Below are positions 9,201-18,851 of a stretch of 64,000 nt of DNA, piece by piece (the stretch's first letter is position 1; every line of letters begins with the position of its first letter). The position numbers and the translations under genes are program-made. The notes beneath the pieces were generated by a model. It was not told where the DNA came from, made no database searches, and worked only from the letters and a program-made list of their open reading frames with translations. The stretch comes from Maea johnstoni (Eukaryota; Annelida; Polychaeta; Spionida; Magelonidae): NCBI GenBank assembly GCA_963942565.1, contig OZ012686.1, positions 29,485,066-29,549,065 on the forward strand, read 5' to 3'.

Positions 9201-10755
9201 CATGAAAACCTTACTTGATTTTACAAAAGAACATGAGTGCTATGAACCGCTCCGGCTTATTGTAGGAGGAACAGCTGGCTCTGGCAAATCGTATTTAATT
9301 AAGTGCCTTATCAAGGCAATTAGAACATTTCTCAACTCAAACAAAGCTGTTCAAGTACTATGTCCAACCGGTAACAGTGCGAATCTCATAGCAGGTGTAA
9401 CCTTGCACAGTTTTTTGAAAATTCCGTCCTTTAATAGAACTGGGGACATGGTGGCTCCTGACGGGTCTACTGGAGAAAAACTGCAGTCAAACTGTGATGG
9501 TCTGAAAGTTCTTTTAGTAGATGAGCGTTCTTTGATAGGTGCATGTACACTTGGTTGGATGGAATTCCTGTGTAGGCATGGAGTCCAAAGAGGTACCCAG
9601 GTTGACAAATCTTGGGGTGGACTTCCTGTAGTTGTTTTTCTTGGGGATGATGTTCAGCTCCCTCCTGTTATGGACTCGCCAGTTTATAATTCCAAAAGTT
9701 GTTATCCAGCAGCTATGCATGGTGCCCTCATTTGGCAAGAGTTTGACAAAGCTGTCATATTAAAGACAATTGTTAGACAAGGTGAGAGTGAAAAGGATTT
9801 TAGGGAAACTCTTTTGGCTATAAGAGATTCTAAAGCGACCCCTCACCATGCTGAATGGCTCCAGAAATTTCAATGGATTAACTTAAAACATACTCATGGA
9901 GCTGCTCTATTGCAACGCATGTCTGACCAAGGTGTCTTTGTTTACCCGAGTCATTCAGAAGTGTGGAAGCACAACAAAGAAAAGTTATTGGAACTTAATA
10001 AAACCTATCCAATAGCCAAAATTAATGCTATTCCCAAAGGCTTTCACTCTTCCAAGTCAAGCTCAGACTCTTCTGGTGGTCTGCTGAGCACCCTTTACCT
10101 TGCGAACAAAGCAAAGGTGACTCTGACAGTGAATCTTTGTGTTCCTTTTGGACTATTTAATGGTGCAGTTGGTGTGGTTGAAGACATAATATACCTTGGT
10201 GAAAAAAGGCCTCCTGAGGTTCTTCCTGACTTTGTACTGGTTGATTTCCCCTGTTATACTGGTCCAGCTTTCATTGAGGAACGGCCTACCCTCTTACCAA
10301 TTGTGCCAGTCGTGAGGTTGATTGATTGTAGCTGTCACTGTTGCAGCCGTAAACAAATCCCACTGAGACTAGGCTGGGCATCTACTATTCATAGATGCCA
10401 AGGTATGACTATTGGAGCTGGCGAAGTAAATCGATACATCGTCATTCACCCAGGAACTAGAGCCTTTGAATCGAAGACACCTGGTGCCCTCTTTGTGTCC
10501 CTTTCTCGTGCCAAATCAACAGGGACAGCAAATACAGACCCAGACTTTGCCTGGAACCCTTCTGTACTTGTCAATGATGACAGAATATGTCATGTGGTCA
10601 ATACTCCCACAACAAGGGCACGTTACGTTGAAATTGCCAGGATTGAAAAGCTTGATAAAGTCACAAAGTTATCTTTTTCTAACTTGAATTCTGACAAAGA
10701 ATTGCAACATCTCTCAAATGTACTAAATGTAAGACAAGCTTCTCTTGAGGAGTAG
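6007..10755 (+). CDS. Helitron Rep/helicase transposase
   Basis: This 1,582-codon frame encodes the rolling-circle transposase. A Cys cluster at residues 92-113 (CKICNEC...CKRC) is a likely zinc finger. The Helitron-like N-terminal region includes YFFTLAFPCLFPYGEGD near residue 342. The HUH nuclease motif is RGMVHWHG (His567, His569), and the two-tyrosine motif is YITGYACKG (Tyr775, Tyr779, Lys782), which cuts and joins DNA. A PIF1-type SF1B helicase follows: Walker A GGTAGSGKS (1087-1095), Walker B VDER (Asp1172-Glu1173), GDDVQLPPV (1213 on), TIHRCQG (Gln1465) and VSLSRAKS (Arg1501). All key residues are present and no stop interrupts the frame. Its first ~60 codons continue the repeat of the upstream OTU frame; the Met at 6007 is probably not the native start. 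Confidence 0.93.
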   Translation: MYQYHLGKKICSPTQSKARKFGVRYEPAVLNETYVQRRNRKRRNADRLKNVSSNFGDIPEAPPILEDEHFNVALQAVRAFEIKQMSYQWNTCKICNECRIGTKNYKSGVCKRCFRDKAEIKMFSSENNMNPKAVPQELNDLTVIEQQLISRISPCINVHMLKHGGIAASGHCVTFPQEINEPAQIFPRLPSELSIIKVRKQGRNDTSKDFKIRRFKVQHALEWLKANNKAYSDILICPDRLLMLPVDGEIDDIPTVVYNADTLHGNDKGPAENQFDIGEVTGTTNSCVILPDEPRNICAEVQNIVNEVVQNPKEVTENRRGTITIPWPSRGDVPVSEFTTAYFFTLAFPCLFPYGEGDYHINRSRTCESMKDWAQHLLWYKDGRFAHHPYFKFVVHNMISRSDAIKRSMFIVQQQLGDGHLTVADLKLKLQEGDESFIKKILYFGASLRGTSQYWSQKSKELRSLIQFKINEGSGLPSFFATASCAEFHFKPLRRLLANYALETSGEVVDFTSHSNLFQSLQKNTHVVSQYFDLRTSDYFQEVMEPVFNVNAYWYRMEFAKSRGMVHWHGLCWRRDREPHNLLFEAFQEGLSDESAADRLSEWAKANFKMSASHPAGSDSDGKPRKDLWPPPEGTAPVPPEESNPLAKLLMDVSSSQQNILDDYLLLTNRINLHRCSDYCLVPPKSKREAASEKVCRMEFGKMSAPGKVLRSDPALVKDRNGSLRLEMARDHPMIVQNSQIQTQAWRANSDISLILSKSSPDNPSVQEITATEKYITGYACKGNQPTGAVADLFKDVINMSNETASSSKSLVSKLLIGTVKRDVSAIEASYELSTIPLYRSSHIFQSLSLTGARLLERNGSTVTKKSVLDRYLLRDVNDNVSLYDFACRGGKVPVISGSHTQPSWPLDESYSRTKLLLHWPSWRSISDIKDGSTPWVDAMYEFMMSGNCPNFVMAEVERAKSKTKESTETNSEDALGDDGPSDQPEWMDVVRPNVLYEDYSADFSYDDGSSDYDWKSTSINLPEVPYGNWVEKLNEKLPDVDILQIPDVNLASLNNDQKFAFDLVMKTLLDFTKEHECYEPLRLIVGGTAGSGKSYLIKCLIKAIRTFLNSNKAVQVLCPTGNSANLIAGVTLHSFLKIPSFNRTGDMVAPDGSTGEKLQSNCDGLKVLLVDERSLIGACTLGWMEFLCRHGVQRGTQVDKSWGGLPVVVFLGDDVQLPPVMDSPVYNSKSCYPAAMHGALIWQEFDKAVILKTIVRQGESEKDFRETLLAIRDSKATPHHAEWLQKFQWINLKHTHGAALLQRMSDQGVFVYPSHSEVWKHNKEKLLELNKTYPIAKINAIPKGFHSSKSSSDSSGGLLSTLYLANKAKVTLTVNLCVPFGLFNGAVGVVEDIIYLGEKRPPEVLPDFVLVDFPCYTGPAFIEERPTLLPIVPVVRLIDCSCHCCSRKQIPLRLGWASTIHRCQGMTIGAGEVNRYIVIHPGTRAFESKTPGALFVSLSRAKSTGTANTDPDFAWNPSVLVNDDRICHVVNTPTTRARYVEIARIEKLDKVTKLSFSNLNSDKELQHLSNVLNVRQASLEE

Positions 10756-10788
10756 CGCGCCCATTAACCAGTTATTGTTAGGCCTTTT

Positions 10789-13700
10789 GGGTGGGTGATA
10801 ACTTTATCGCTAACCCAATAGTATATATGTCTTTTCCAGTAATGACTTATTTCCCTACAAATATAGTAGCACAGGGCAGTTGTGTGAATGGATATTTGTT
10901 TTCTTTACCTTATCACCTTATTATTAACTGTTGAATGACAAAATACTGGCGAGGACAATGACTTTATTATGTACCTTGCAAAATCTAAGGAAAGGGTGGG
11001 TGATAAGTGAATCGCTAACCCAAATGAAATTGTTGCTGTTTGATGGTCAATTAGTTCTATTTGATGCTTAATTGCTCTACTAATTTTGCTCTACAAAATT
11101 GATTGTCAAAGAATTTTTAGAATTAACACATTGCTACACACGCATACCCAGTTCTCTGTACTTTCCTAATGTGGTGGGTGCCAAAGGAACGTCTGACTCC
11201 AAGGAAATTGTTGTGGTTTTATAATTAACTGTTTCCCTTGGACATTTTTTTTCAATATCTTATCATATGATAGATATTTGTTGCATCACATGCATTAAAG
11301 TTTGGAGGTTATACACACGCATGCCCAATACCCAGTAAATTTTCAAATTTAGTGGGTGAAAACTTATTCACTAACCTTTATGGAAGTATTGCTGTGTGAT
11401 GCTTACTTCTCTTGAACATTTTCATTTAAGATCGCATCACCTGTTAGTTATTTGTAGCTGTTCAGCCCAATGAGTTTAAAGAGTTACCAGGGTGATATGC
11501 TAACATGCCCAATTCTCAAATATTTCTAGAGGTGGCTGGCCACAACAAGAGTGTGTCAGTCTGATATCCAAAGACATAACGGAATGACCTCTGTGCTACA
11601 CAGGCATCCAGAAAACTTTATCATGGGGTGGGTGACAACTGCATCGCTAACCCCGATGAATGTGTCAATCTGGTGGTTTAGTAGTTCTCCATGGTATAGC
11701 TTTAGTAAATAGCACTTATTTCTACCAGTATCAGTATTTGATAAGTGGGTCCAGGTTGACTGGACAGGCAACTGTATGGGGAAGTTCATTTTGCTATACA
11801 CAGGTATGCCTATAACCCATGTATTTGCAACCTCTGTCCATGTCTATCTGTATAAATTGCATTGCTACCACCTATTTAAATTGCTATAGAACACGTGTTA
11901 ACTTCATAGTTTATCTAACCATGGAAATTGTAATTAATGAAGTGTCATTTCTCCTTGCGTTTCAATTATGTGTTTAATTTTTTTCACCTTTCTACTGAAC
12001 TGATTATCCATACCAGGAAGCTGTTGCTTCGGAAAACATTTTGATTATTGCTGAATAGCCAATACCTCTGGAATAACAAGACATCTACTAATTTCATCCT
12101 CAAGTCACTTCCCATTTCTCTCTTTTACATATGCACCCAGACAATTTCATGATGGGGTGGGTGATAACTGCATCGCTAACCCCAATGAAGTGTCAGTCTG
12201 TTGTTTATGTTTTTCTCTTCAAATTTAATCTTCATAGAACAGCTGTATTATATTGTAATTAATTTTACAAGTACTTGCAGTATTTTAAAATTGGTTTCAT
12301 GGTGACTGAATCAACAACTCTATGTAAAGTAAGTTCCACTTGGTATTAGATTGCTTCACTTTGCTATGCACATGCATGCCTATAACCCATGCATTTCTAA
12401 ACCCTGGCTGTGTCTATCTGTGATAACTGCATTGCTACCTCATATTTGAAGTGTTATAGAAGATGTTAACTTCATAGTTTATCTTAACATGTATAAGAAA
12501 GAATGTTTGTTGCAAAAGCAATTACTGTTACATTTACTTATTTTTCCAGTATGGAGACCTGCATAGTTATTGCTACCGACTCACGTGGCAGAGGTCTTCA
12601 AGATTTCATTCAAGAAACTAATCCATTCCCTTCTCACTGGACCGTCAAACACATCTTTAAACCGGGTGCTACAGTCAAAATGTTGTCAGATGCTGTTCAA
12701 AATTATATAATGCATATGCATCCTAATGCTGCCTCTCAACATGATAGTCGTGTCCTTGTTGCAATTGCTGCTGGCATATGCAATTTGACAAATAAAATGA
12801 AACACAGTGGTGGGGTTGAGCTTCGATATGATGGTGGCTCTAAACCTGATATACTGAAAAATGATTTGGAATGCCTTCATTCTAAATTAGTTAGTCTGGG
12901 ATGCATTCCTAAAATAGTCTCTATTGCCCCAGTGTCAATTGACAAGTATGCGCAGTTTAGTATGAAATTGCACCGTCTGCATACACCAATTATTCCGTTG
13001 GACATTAAGCAGACTATGCAGAAAGACTTAGAAAGAGATGTACGTGATGTCAACCAGCATGTCATGTATTTGAATTTTTCATCTGGTGTTTCCAATGTTC
13101 GCTGGGACAAGAGTATTTCCAAAGTTTCATGCAAAAGAAGAGGCCGTAATAATAACCATATGAAGAAGAAATTGTCATTTGTTTACACCAAACTTTTCGA
13201 TGGGTGCCATCCAAATACTGATCTGGCATTTCAATGGTTTCAGCAAATGTGCAACTCTATATATACTGATGTTGTTGTCCCTATCCCAGAGTTATCTAGT
13301 TCAGATGAAGATCCTGAGCAGGAATGGGACTTCAAACGACACTGACTTGGAAATTTCATTTAGTATTGGTGAGATTTGTCAGCTATTTTCAAGTAACAAA
13401 TTCATGATCCATTACTTTCAAATTTTGATATTTCTAGAATATGCATTTATGTATTTAAAACTGCTGCCACTCATTGGATGAGGTGGGTGATGACTGTATC
13501 GCTAACCTTTCTATAGTATTGGTAACAATCTTTAATGCATTCATGCAAAGTAGTGGACAAATGTCAAACTTTGTTATAAATGTAATTTGACAACTGGGCT
13601 CTAGCATGTGAAAAATGTGTTATTCATATGTGAACTATTCATTATCAATTTCCCTGGACATGTTTATGGAAATAGTTCAGTAATATTTCTGGAAGTTGCA

Positions 13701-14017
13701 TTTATGTATTTAAAACTGCTGCCACTCATTGGATGAGGTGGGTGATGACTGTATCGCTAACCTTTCTATAGTATTGGTAACAATCTTTAATGCATTCATG
13801 CAAAGTAGTGGACTAATGTCAAACATTGTTATAAATATAATTGGACAACTGGGCTCTAGCATGTGAAAAATGTGTTATTCATATGTGAACTATTCATTAT
13901 CAATTTCCCTGGACATTTTTATGGTAATAGTTCAGTAATATTTCTGGAAGTTGCATTTATGTATTTAAAACTGCTGCCACTCATTGGATGAGGTGGGTGA
14001 TGACTGTATCGCTAACC
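10789..14017 (+). repeat. dispersed near-palindromic 27-bp motif, 8+ copies
   Basis: The motif GGTGGGTGAT, then a six-base spacer, then ATCGCTAACC occurs at 10789-10816, 10994-11021, 11625-11654, 12154-12183, 13482-13507, 13736-13762 and 13991-14017. A decayed copy is at 11351-11376 and weaker relatives lie near 11840 and 12417-12442. All are in the same orientation. The two halves are imperfect inverted repeats: GGGGT and GAT pair with ATC and ACCCC, about 9 of 12 positions. Copies bracket both sides of the SGNH gene, and none was seen in the coding frames. The arrangement recalls iterons, but a binding role is inference. Confidence 0.85.
12551..13345 (+). CDS. SGNH/GDSL-hydrolase-like protein in Helitron
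   Basis: From Met at 12551 the frame gives 264 residues. Block I is IVIATDSRGRGL, with candidate nucleophile Ser11. Block II Gly is in KPGAT (Gly39). The block III Asn is in AAGICNLT (Asn78). Block V is LFDGCHPN (Asp217, His220). The order and spacing fit the SGNH hydrolase fold, which hydrolyses esters of lipids or sugars; the substrate is unknown. I chose the Met at 12551 over one at 12503 because it begins right at block I and directly follows TTTTTCCAG, a good splice acceptor, so an upstream leader exon is possible. The protein ends in an acidic segment (SSSDEDPEQE). SGNH domains also occur in some LINE ORFs, but position and motifs here place it in the Helitron. Confidence 0.8.
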   Translation: METCIVIATDSRGRGLQDFIQETNPFPSHWTVKHIFKPGATVKMLSDAVQNYIMHMHPNAASQHDSRVLVAIAAGICNLTNKMKHSGGVELRYDGGSKPDILKNDLECLHSKLVSLGCIPKIVSIAPVSIDKYAQFSMKLHRLHTPIIPLDIKQTMQKDLERDVRDVNQHVMYLNFSSGVSNVRWDKSISKVSCKRRGRNNNHMKKKLSFVYTKLFDGCHPNTDLAFQWFQQMCNSIYTDVVVPIPELSSSDEDPEQEWDFKRH

Positions 14018-14190
14018 TTTCTATAGTATTGGTAACAATCTTTAATGCATTCATGCAAAGTAGTGGACTAATGTCAAACATTGTTATAAATATAATTGGA
14101 CAACTGGGCTCTAGCATGTGAAAAATGTTATTCATATGTGAACTATTCATTATCAATTTCCCTGGACATGTTTACGGTATTAGTTCAGTA
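13430..14190. repeat. 255-bp tandem array, three units
   Basis: Three consecutive units of exactly 255 bp (anchor 'tgactgtatc' at 13491, 13746 and 14001) are almost identical. Each carries one copy of the 27-bp near-palindromic motif in the same orientation. The array begins ~85 bases after the SGNH stop codon and probably represents the right subterminal region of the Helitron. Confidence 0.92.
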
Positions 14191-14226
14191 TTATTAGTTA
14201 ATGGTACATGTTATGAATACTGTTGG

Positions 14227-14268
14227 AGTGTGTATATATATTTATTTAAATATATATATATTCACACT
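14227..14268. repeat. AT-rich hairpin after the 255-bp array
   Basis: AGTGTG plus an AT-alternating arm pairs with an AT arm ending in CACACT, with a tiny loop near 14246. Helitrons end with a hairpin close to the 3' terminus, so this may mark the right end, but no clear terminal CTRR or target junction could be assigned. From 14269 to 14739 I see nothing further. Confidence 0.45.
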
Positions 14269-14747
14269 TAAGATTTCTTATGTCAGTTTCATAGTGTGCA
14301 ATGCTTGGATAAGACTTGTGTTGAGATGCATCTTAACTTAAATTTAGCAGATCCTGATGATCAGCTATGATTACCAACTCTTATACCCTTCAAACTTTGT
14401 ATGATGCGGGGGTATCTTGCGGGGGTTAATCTTAGCCGTATCTTACTGGACCCTTTAAGGCTCATCATCATTTTTTTGTAGTTGGTTAGGCAATTATCTT
14501 GTTGACTGTAGCATTTCTTTTACTAGAAATTATGGCATATATATATGGAAGCTAGTGGCTTCCTTAATTACAATTTATTAAAATACAAATTCGCCATAGG
14601 GCTCCACGGCCTCCCCTCAACTTCACCCGTCACGTCTTTGAAGGAATATCAAGTGGATTACTTCCAAGAGGTAAGACTTTTAAACTCTTCATATTCTTTG
14701 TTATCACAGTTTCATTCTCCATGGCAGAAACTACTAAATCTAGTTAG

Positions 14748-15289
14748 TAGGGTTGCATACCGTTAACACTAAATGGTACGATACCGGTACCGGTACTGGC
14801 GAAACGGTACCAGTGGTATCGGTATCGTTAACAGTGAAACGGTACCTCTGATCTTCGAGGCTTATCGGCTTTTTTACGACAATAAAGTTGCTAACAATAT
14901 CGTTCCATTCCTCAATTCTATGACAACAATCAATAGTAGATTTGGGGAACAGAACCAAGGATTGAGACGGACATTTACAACGTTAACCGAAGCAAATGAT
15001 CGCCACAACGCACGGCGAACGTGCGTGGGATGTTACATTGTATCATGTTTCCCGCCGAATGCTATTCCAGACAGCGTGTCTATAAGTCTTTCGGCAAGAA
15101 TCAGCACACAATGGGTCATCGCCGCATATGATTGGCAGTAACCAATTGTTTAATCTGTTGAAACGAAGCGGTACTCAAAAACGAAACGTTGTCTTTTAGT
15201 ACTGGTTCTCAACGAAACGGGTAAACACCGGTTCTTTTTGAAACGAATATCGGTTCCTATCGGTAGCAGAGTACCGGGATGCAACCCTA
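14748..15289. mobile_element. non-autonomous hAT element (MITE)
   Basis: Ends are TAGGGTTGCATACCG and its inverse CGGGATGCAACCCTA. They are flanked by a perfect 8-bp duplication CTAGTTAG at 14740-14747 and 15290-15297. An 8-bp duplication and a TAGGG start are hallmarks of hAT transposons. The 542-bp body is rich in GGTACC and GGTATCG words and has a 122-codon open frame with no transposase motif, so the element is non-autonomous. Confidence 0.9.
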
Positions 15290-15625
15290 CTAGTTAGTGA
15301 AGACATATGTATTGAAATCCAAGATGATTTTGAAATTCATCTTGTGTGTTGTGTTTCTAACCGAAGGTTTTCATAGAGAAAATGTATTGTGTGTTAGATA
15401 TCATTATTGTGCTGTTTTGCAAGATTGTTTTGTTTGGCCATATTTTGGCTTTTGAGACTCACCGGTGTAACCACACGAGTGCTGTCGGTGCCATGTCACC
15501 GCTCAGTTTAAAAAGTGTATGTTTGGCACCGGTGAAATCTGTGAGCTTTTCTCTGCCTGTACACATCAAATCTTTGACAGGCAGTTAGAGGGCAATAATA
15601 TACACTCACGCTCTATTGACTTACT

Positions 15626-15666
15626 GCGAGGCTTCGCGAAAGGCCTGAGGCCTTTCGGAGCTTCGC
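15626..15666. repeat. GC-rich hairpin repeat, copy 1
   Basis: GCGAAAGGCCT faces AGGCCTTTCG across a very short loop, inside GCGAGGCTTCG ... GAGCTTCGC. The same hairpin appears in opposite orientation at 17923-17966 and 18808-18851, each with the CACTCACGCTC/CAATTGAGCG-type flank on the GCGAGG side. It is a dispersed element end of unknown class. The stretch 15298-15625 otherwise shows no gene. Confidence 0.7.
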
Positions 15667-15763
15667 TTACTATAAGTAAATGAAGAAGGATCTGGATGGA
15701 GACCCCTTCTTCAAATAAAAATGCACACAGGCAGTATTTGATAGTGAGAATTTAAAACCATTA

Positions 15764-16111
15764 CAGGGCTCAACGGTCCCCAGAAGGAGGAGGTAGGCTG
15801 GCGGGGCTACCTGAACCCAAGAGCAGGTAGCCCCGCCATTTATTCCAAAAAGGCAAAATGGTTCTTTTTCCCCCTTTTCATGTTAGTAATGGTACTTATG
15901 CTTTTTTCTTCTATTTTGTAGGTTGAATGCTTAAGGGATGCTATATTTTTCTTTTTTTCTGCTACCATTTTATAGCATTTTAGTGAGGAACTTCCTCAGG
16001 ATTCAGGTAGTCCAGCGGGACTACCTGAATCCAACTTTAGGTAGCCCGACAGGGCTGTTTTTGGAATTCAGATCTCCCGGGAGATGGGACTATGCTATAT
16101 GTTGAGCCCTG
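15764..16111. mobile_element. MITE with CAGGGCTCAAC ends and internal hairpins
   Basis: The 348-bp element starts CAGGGCTCAAC and ends GTTGAGCCCTG, flanked by CATTA (15759-15763 and 16112-16116). A 5-bp duplication with CAGGG ends fits the hAT5 group, but could be a shortened match. Two internal hairpins are perfect. In one, TGGCGGGGCTACCTG (15799-15813) pairs with 15824-15838. In the other, ATTCAGGTAGTCC (16001-16013) pairs with 16018-16030 across a 4-base loop. Confidence 0.75.
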
Positions 16112-16124
16112 CATTATTGTCACC

Positions 16125-16650
16125 CTAATCTTCAACTATTTTTAAATGGAGTTGTAGCTGCTTTTCTATAGCTTGCATGTGTTTTGAATGATATGATACA
16201 CTAAAGTCATCCACCAATAGAGACTTCTCAACACCATTTCTTATACAGCTGGTGATGCTGTTTATTTTGACAATAAGAAGGGTGACAGATGAACTGCTAC
16301 CCTGAGGAACTCCCATTTTTTGGTCATAAAAGGCAGAGTAGGGCTGGCCTCGAATTTTTTCTCTCAGATAAAGAGTTTTAAATAAAGAGGGGCAAACGTT
16401 CATTAAGGTCCACGTCATGTAAATTACTTCCAAGTGGTGTCATATGCTTTTTCTAAGTCGAAAAAGACACACACCACATGTCCTCCTTTTAAGAATACCT
16501 CTCACAAAAGTTTTGAAGCGCACAAGATGATCCATTGTGTTTCTTGTTTTCCGGGAGCCACTTTGGGCTGCTGTGGTTAGTGAAGAAGATTCAAGAAACC
16601 AAACAATTAGACGATTGTTGATCATTCAGTCCATAGTCTTACAGACACAA
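16125..16650 (-). mobile_element. LINE reverse-transcriptase fragment, copy 1
   Basis: On the minus strand two adjacent frames, 16625-16440 and 16433-16125, encode reverse-transcriptase parts in order: SGSRKTRNTMDHLVRF (fingers), then KMGVPQGSSSSVTLL (palm motif 4) and LLVDDFSVSYHSKHM (the catalytic VDD box). The style matches jockey/I-clade non-LTR retrotransposons. The piece is shifted between frames and lacks both ends, so it is inactive. Confidence 0.85.
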
Positions 16651-16678
16651 CTGGTCAAAGCTATTGGGCGGTAATTTT

Positions 16679-17080
16679 ACAGCTGGTGATGCTGTTGATT
16701 TTGACAATAACAAGGGTGACAGATGAACTGCTACCCTGAGGAAATCATATTTATTGGTCATAAAAGGCAGAGTAGGGCTGGCCTCCAATATCCCTCTCAG
16801 ATAAAGAGTTTTGAATAGAGGGGCAAACGTCCGCTAAGGTCCACGTCATGTAAATCCTTCATAATTCCATACTTCTAAGTGGTGTCATATGCCTTTTCCA
16901 AGTCGAAAAAGACACACACCACGTCCTCCTTTTAAGAATACCTCTCTCACAAAAGTTTTGAAGCGCACAAGATGATCCATTGTGTTTCTTGTTTTCTGGG
17001 AGCCACTTTAGGCTGCTGTGGTAAGTGAAGGAGATTCAAGAAACCAAACAATTAGACGATCGTTTATCATTCGTTCCATC
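16679..17080 (-). mobile_element. LINE reverse-transcriptase fragment, copy 2
   Basis: This is a second, diverged copy of the reverse-transcriptase segment at 16247-16650, in the same orientation and offset by about 434 bases. It carries several small indels and no long open frame. Its bases 16829-16868 match the fragment at 811-850. The two adjacent copies suggest a local duplication rather than two insertions. Confidence 0.8.
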
Positions 17081-17882
17081 CGCCGCTGATGGTACCAACT
17101 GTTGTATCTCTTTTAGACATATCTTGATCTTCTTAAGCAAGGAATGGGACTGTACTGGAGTCTATAAAGCTAAATAACTGGAAATAGACAATTGTGCAAA
17201 GAAACAGCCCATCAATCTTACCTTATGCGCTTCATGGCCTTGTCATTACTTTATCACATTATTCAATATTCATGCCTTTGAAGAAGTTGTGAACTCAGTC
17301 AAGCAGAAAGTAACAGAATGCATTTCTACAGTACTAACAGGCAATACTATATTCTATTGCTACACTATAACATATATTCTATATGAAACATAGTCACAAG
17401 CATGGAAGGGGGAAGCTGGGAGAATGGCCGGCAAAATGCTGTAGAAATGCTGTTATTTGCTGCTAGTCCAGCCACGCCACGTGGAGGCATCACAATGTGG
17501 CCATATGCAGATAATATTAAATAGAGATTATATCATGTTGCCATAGCAATACCTATGCATTGTTTTCCCACACAGTGCATACCAAAGTGTACTCGGTTTT
17601 CTACCCTCGTTCGTTGCCCCCGCCCGGTATCATGGCAACTATATGTAAACAACTTTTGAAAGAGCCCTGGTTTCTACAAGTTTAAGGTACTTTTCCCAAA
17701 ATTTAAACAGCAAAATATATTTTTTCATGATATAAAAGCAATTAAGACCTCGTCAGGCAGCTGTGTTAGAAAACTCTTCTTTTCGGCAAAGCTATTTCAT
17801 TCCTCACATCATTGGATGTATATGTATAGATATGTTGTTGCTACTTTAAGTCTCAAAATTCTGAATTTCTTTATCCAATCCT
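17081..17882. other. no gene recognised
   Basis: Moderately AT-rich sequence with no convincing open frame, terminal repeat or RNA gene. A partial self-complementary word CCACGCCACGTGG lies near 17472. Confidence 0.5.
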
Positions 17883-17922
17883 CCGACTTCGCTCGCCCTC
17901 TGGCCATGCCAGCGTCATATTA

Positions 17923-17966
17923 GCGAGCGAAGCTCGAAAGGCCGTAGGCCTTTCGCGAAGCCTCGC
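17923..17966. repeat. GC-rich hairpin repeat, copy 2
   Basis: CGAAAGGCC and GGCCTTTCG pair across a three-base loop (GTA), flanked by GCGAGCGAAGCT and CGAAGCCTCGC. It is inverted relative to the copy at 15626-15666. Confidence 0.75.
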
Positions 17967-18807
17967 AATCCGTCAATTGAGCGTGTGTGTATATGAGTGT
18001 ATATGACGTCACTATCACTATAAGAAATACATACACGGACCCAGAAAGTTGTCACCGTCCCACGTGCGGGACAACAATATCGTCCAACGTGCGAGGCAAC
18101 GTGCGGACGACTTCCGTTCTGGAGGAATCTTTAGTAGGTTAAGTAAAGACCAATTTCATTGGTCGACAATTACGTAATGTGCAGTACAACAATACCAAAC
18201 ACTTACATTTCATCCCATTGGATGAAATGTATGAATGCACGTGCGTGAATGAAAGTGGCCGCTTCTACATGTATATCCACGTTAAAACTTAATTTCTCGC
18301 CCGTTCGTGGCTCAATTCTAATGCAGTTTAGAACCGCCCAAATTCATTCTACTGACCATTGCGGTTTAGATCGATAGAACCGCCAGAAATCATTGTACTG
18401 GCCATTGAATTCTCGTCAAAATCAGTTGCGAAATATGAATGAAAGTGGCCGCTACTACATGTATATCCACGTTAAAACTGAATTCCTCGCCCGTCCCCCG
18501 TGGCCGCTACTATATCCAAGTTAAAACTGAATTTCTCGCCTGTCCGTGGGTCAATTTTAATGCGGTTTAGATCGATAGAACCGCCAGAATTCATTCTACT
18601 GGCCATTGCATTCTCGTCAAAATCAGCTGCGAAATATAAATTTTAAGACAGTTTAAAATCGTAATGTTTTGTATGCCATTAATTTACCGTCAATCAATGC
18701 TGTATTTTGGTCAGAAGTAAAAAGAAAATGATCATCCAAAGCTTCGCTCGCTTCCTGGCCATGCCAGCGTCATATTAGAGGTGCGTTTATTTTAATTAGT
18801 AGTTATA

Positions 18808-18851
18808 GCGAGCGAAGCTCGAAAGGCCGTAGGCCTTTCGCGAAGCCTCGC
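18808..18851. repeat. GC-rich hairpin repeat, copy 3
   Basis: Same hairpin and orientation as 17923-17966, with an extra ~29 bases between it and the 'gccagcgtcatattag' block that precedes it. Confidence 0.75.

Larger units (their letters stand above)
4500..14270 (+). mobile_element. autonomous Helitron (OTU + Rep/helicase + SGNH)
   Basis: The element is defined by its coding core: an OTU-protease frame (4566-6056), a Rep/PIF1-helicase frame (6007-10755) and an SGNH-hydrolase-like gene (12551-13345). Non-coding parts carry the repeated near-palindromic motif described at 10789-14017. Presence of an OTU domain and an accessory hydrolase is reported for Helitron2/Helentron-type elements of animals; that placement is from general knowledge. 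I could not fix the ends. The left end lies left of 4566 and could lie before the 399-bp array. The right end is probably after the 255-bp array, near the AT-rich hairpin at 14227-14268. Confidence 0.75.

Noticed and set aside
14773-15141. 122-codon frame inside the hAT MITE
   Set aside because: No transposase motif; it lies wholly within a non-autonomous element with confirmed ends.
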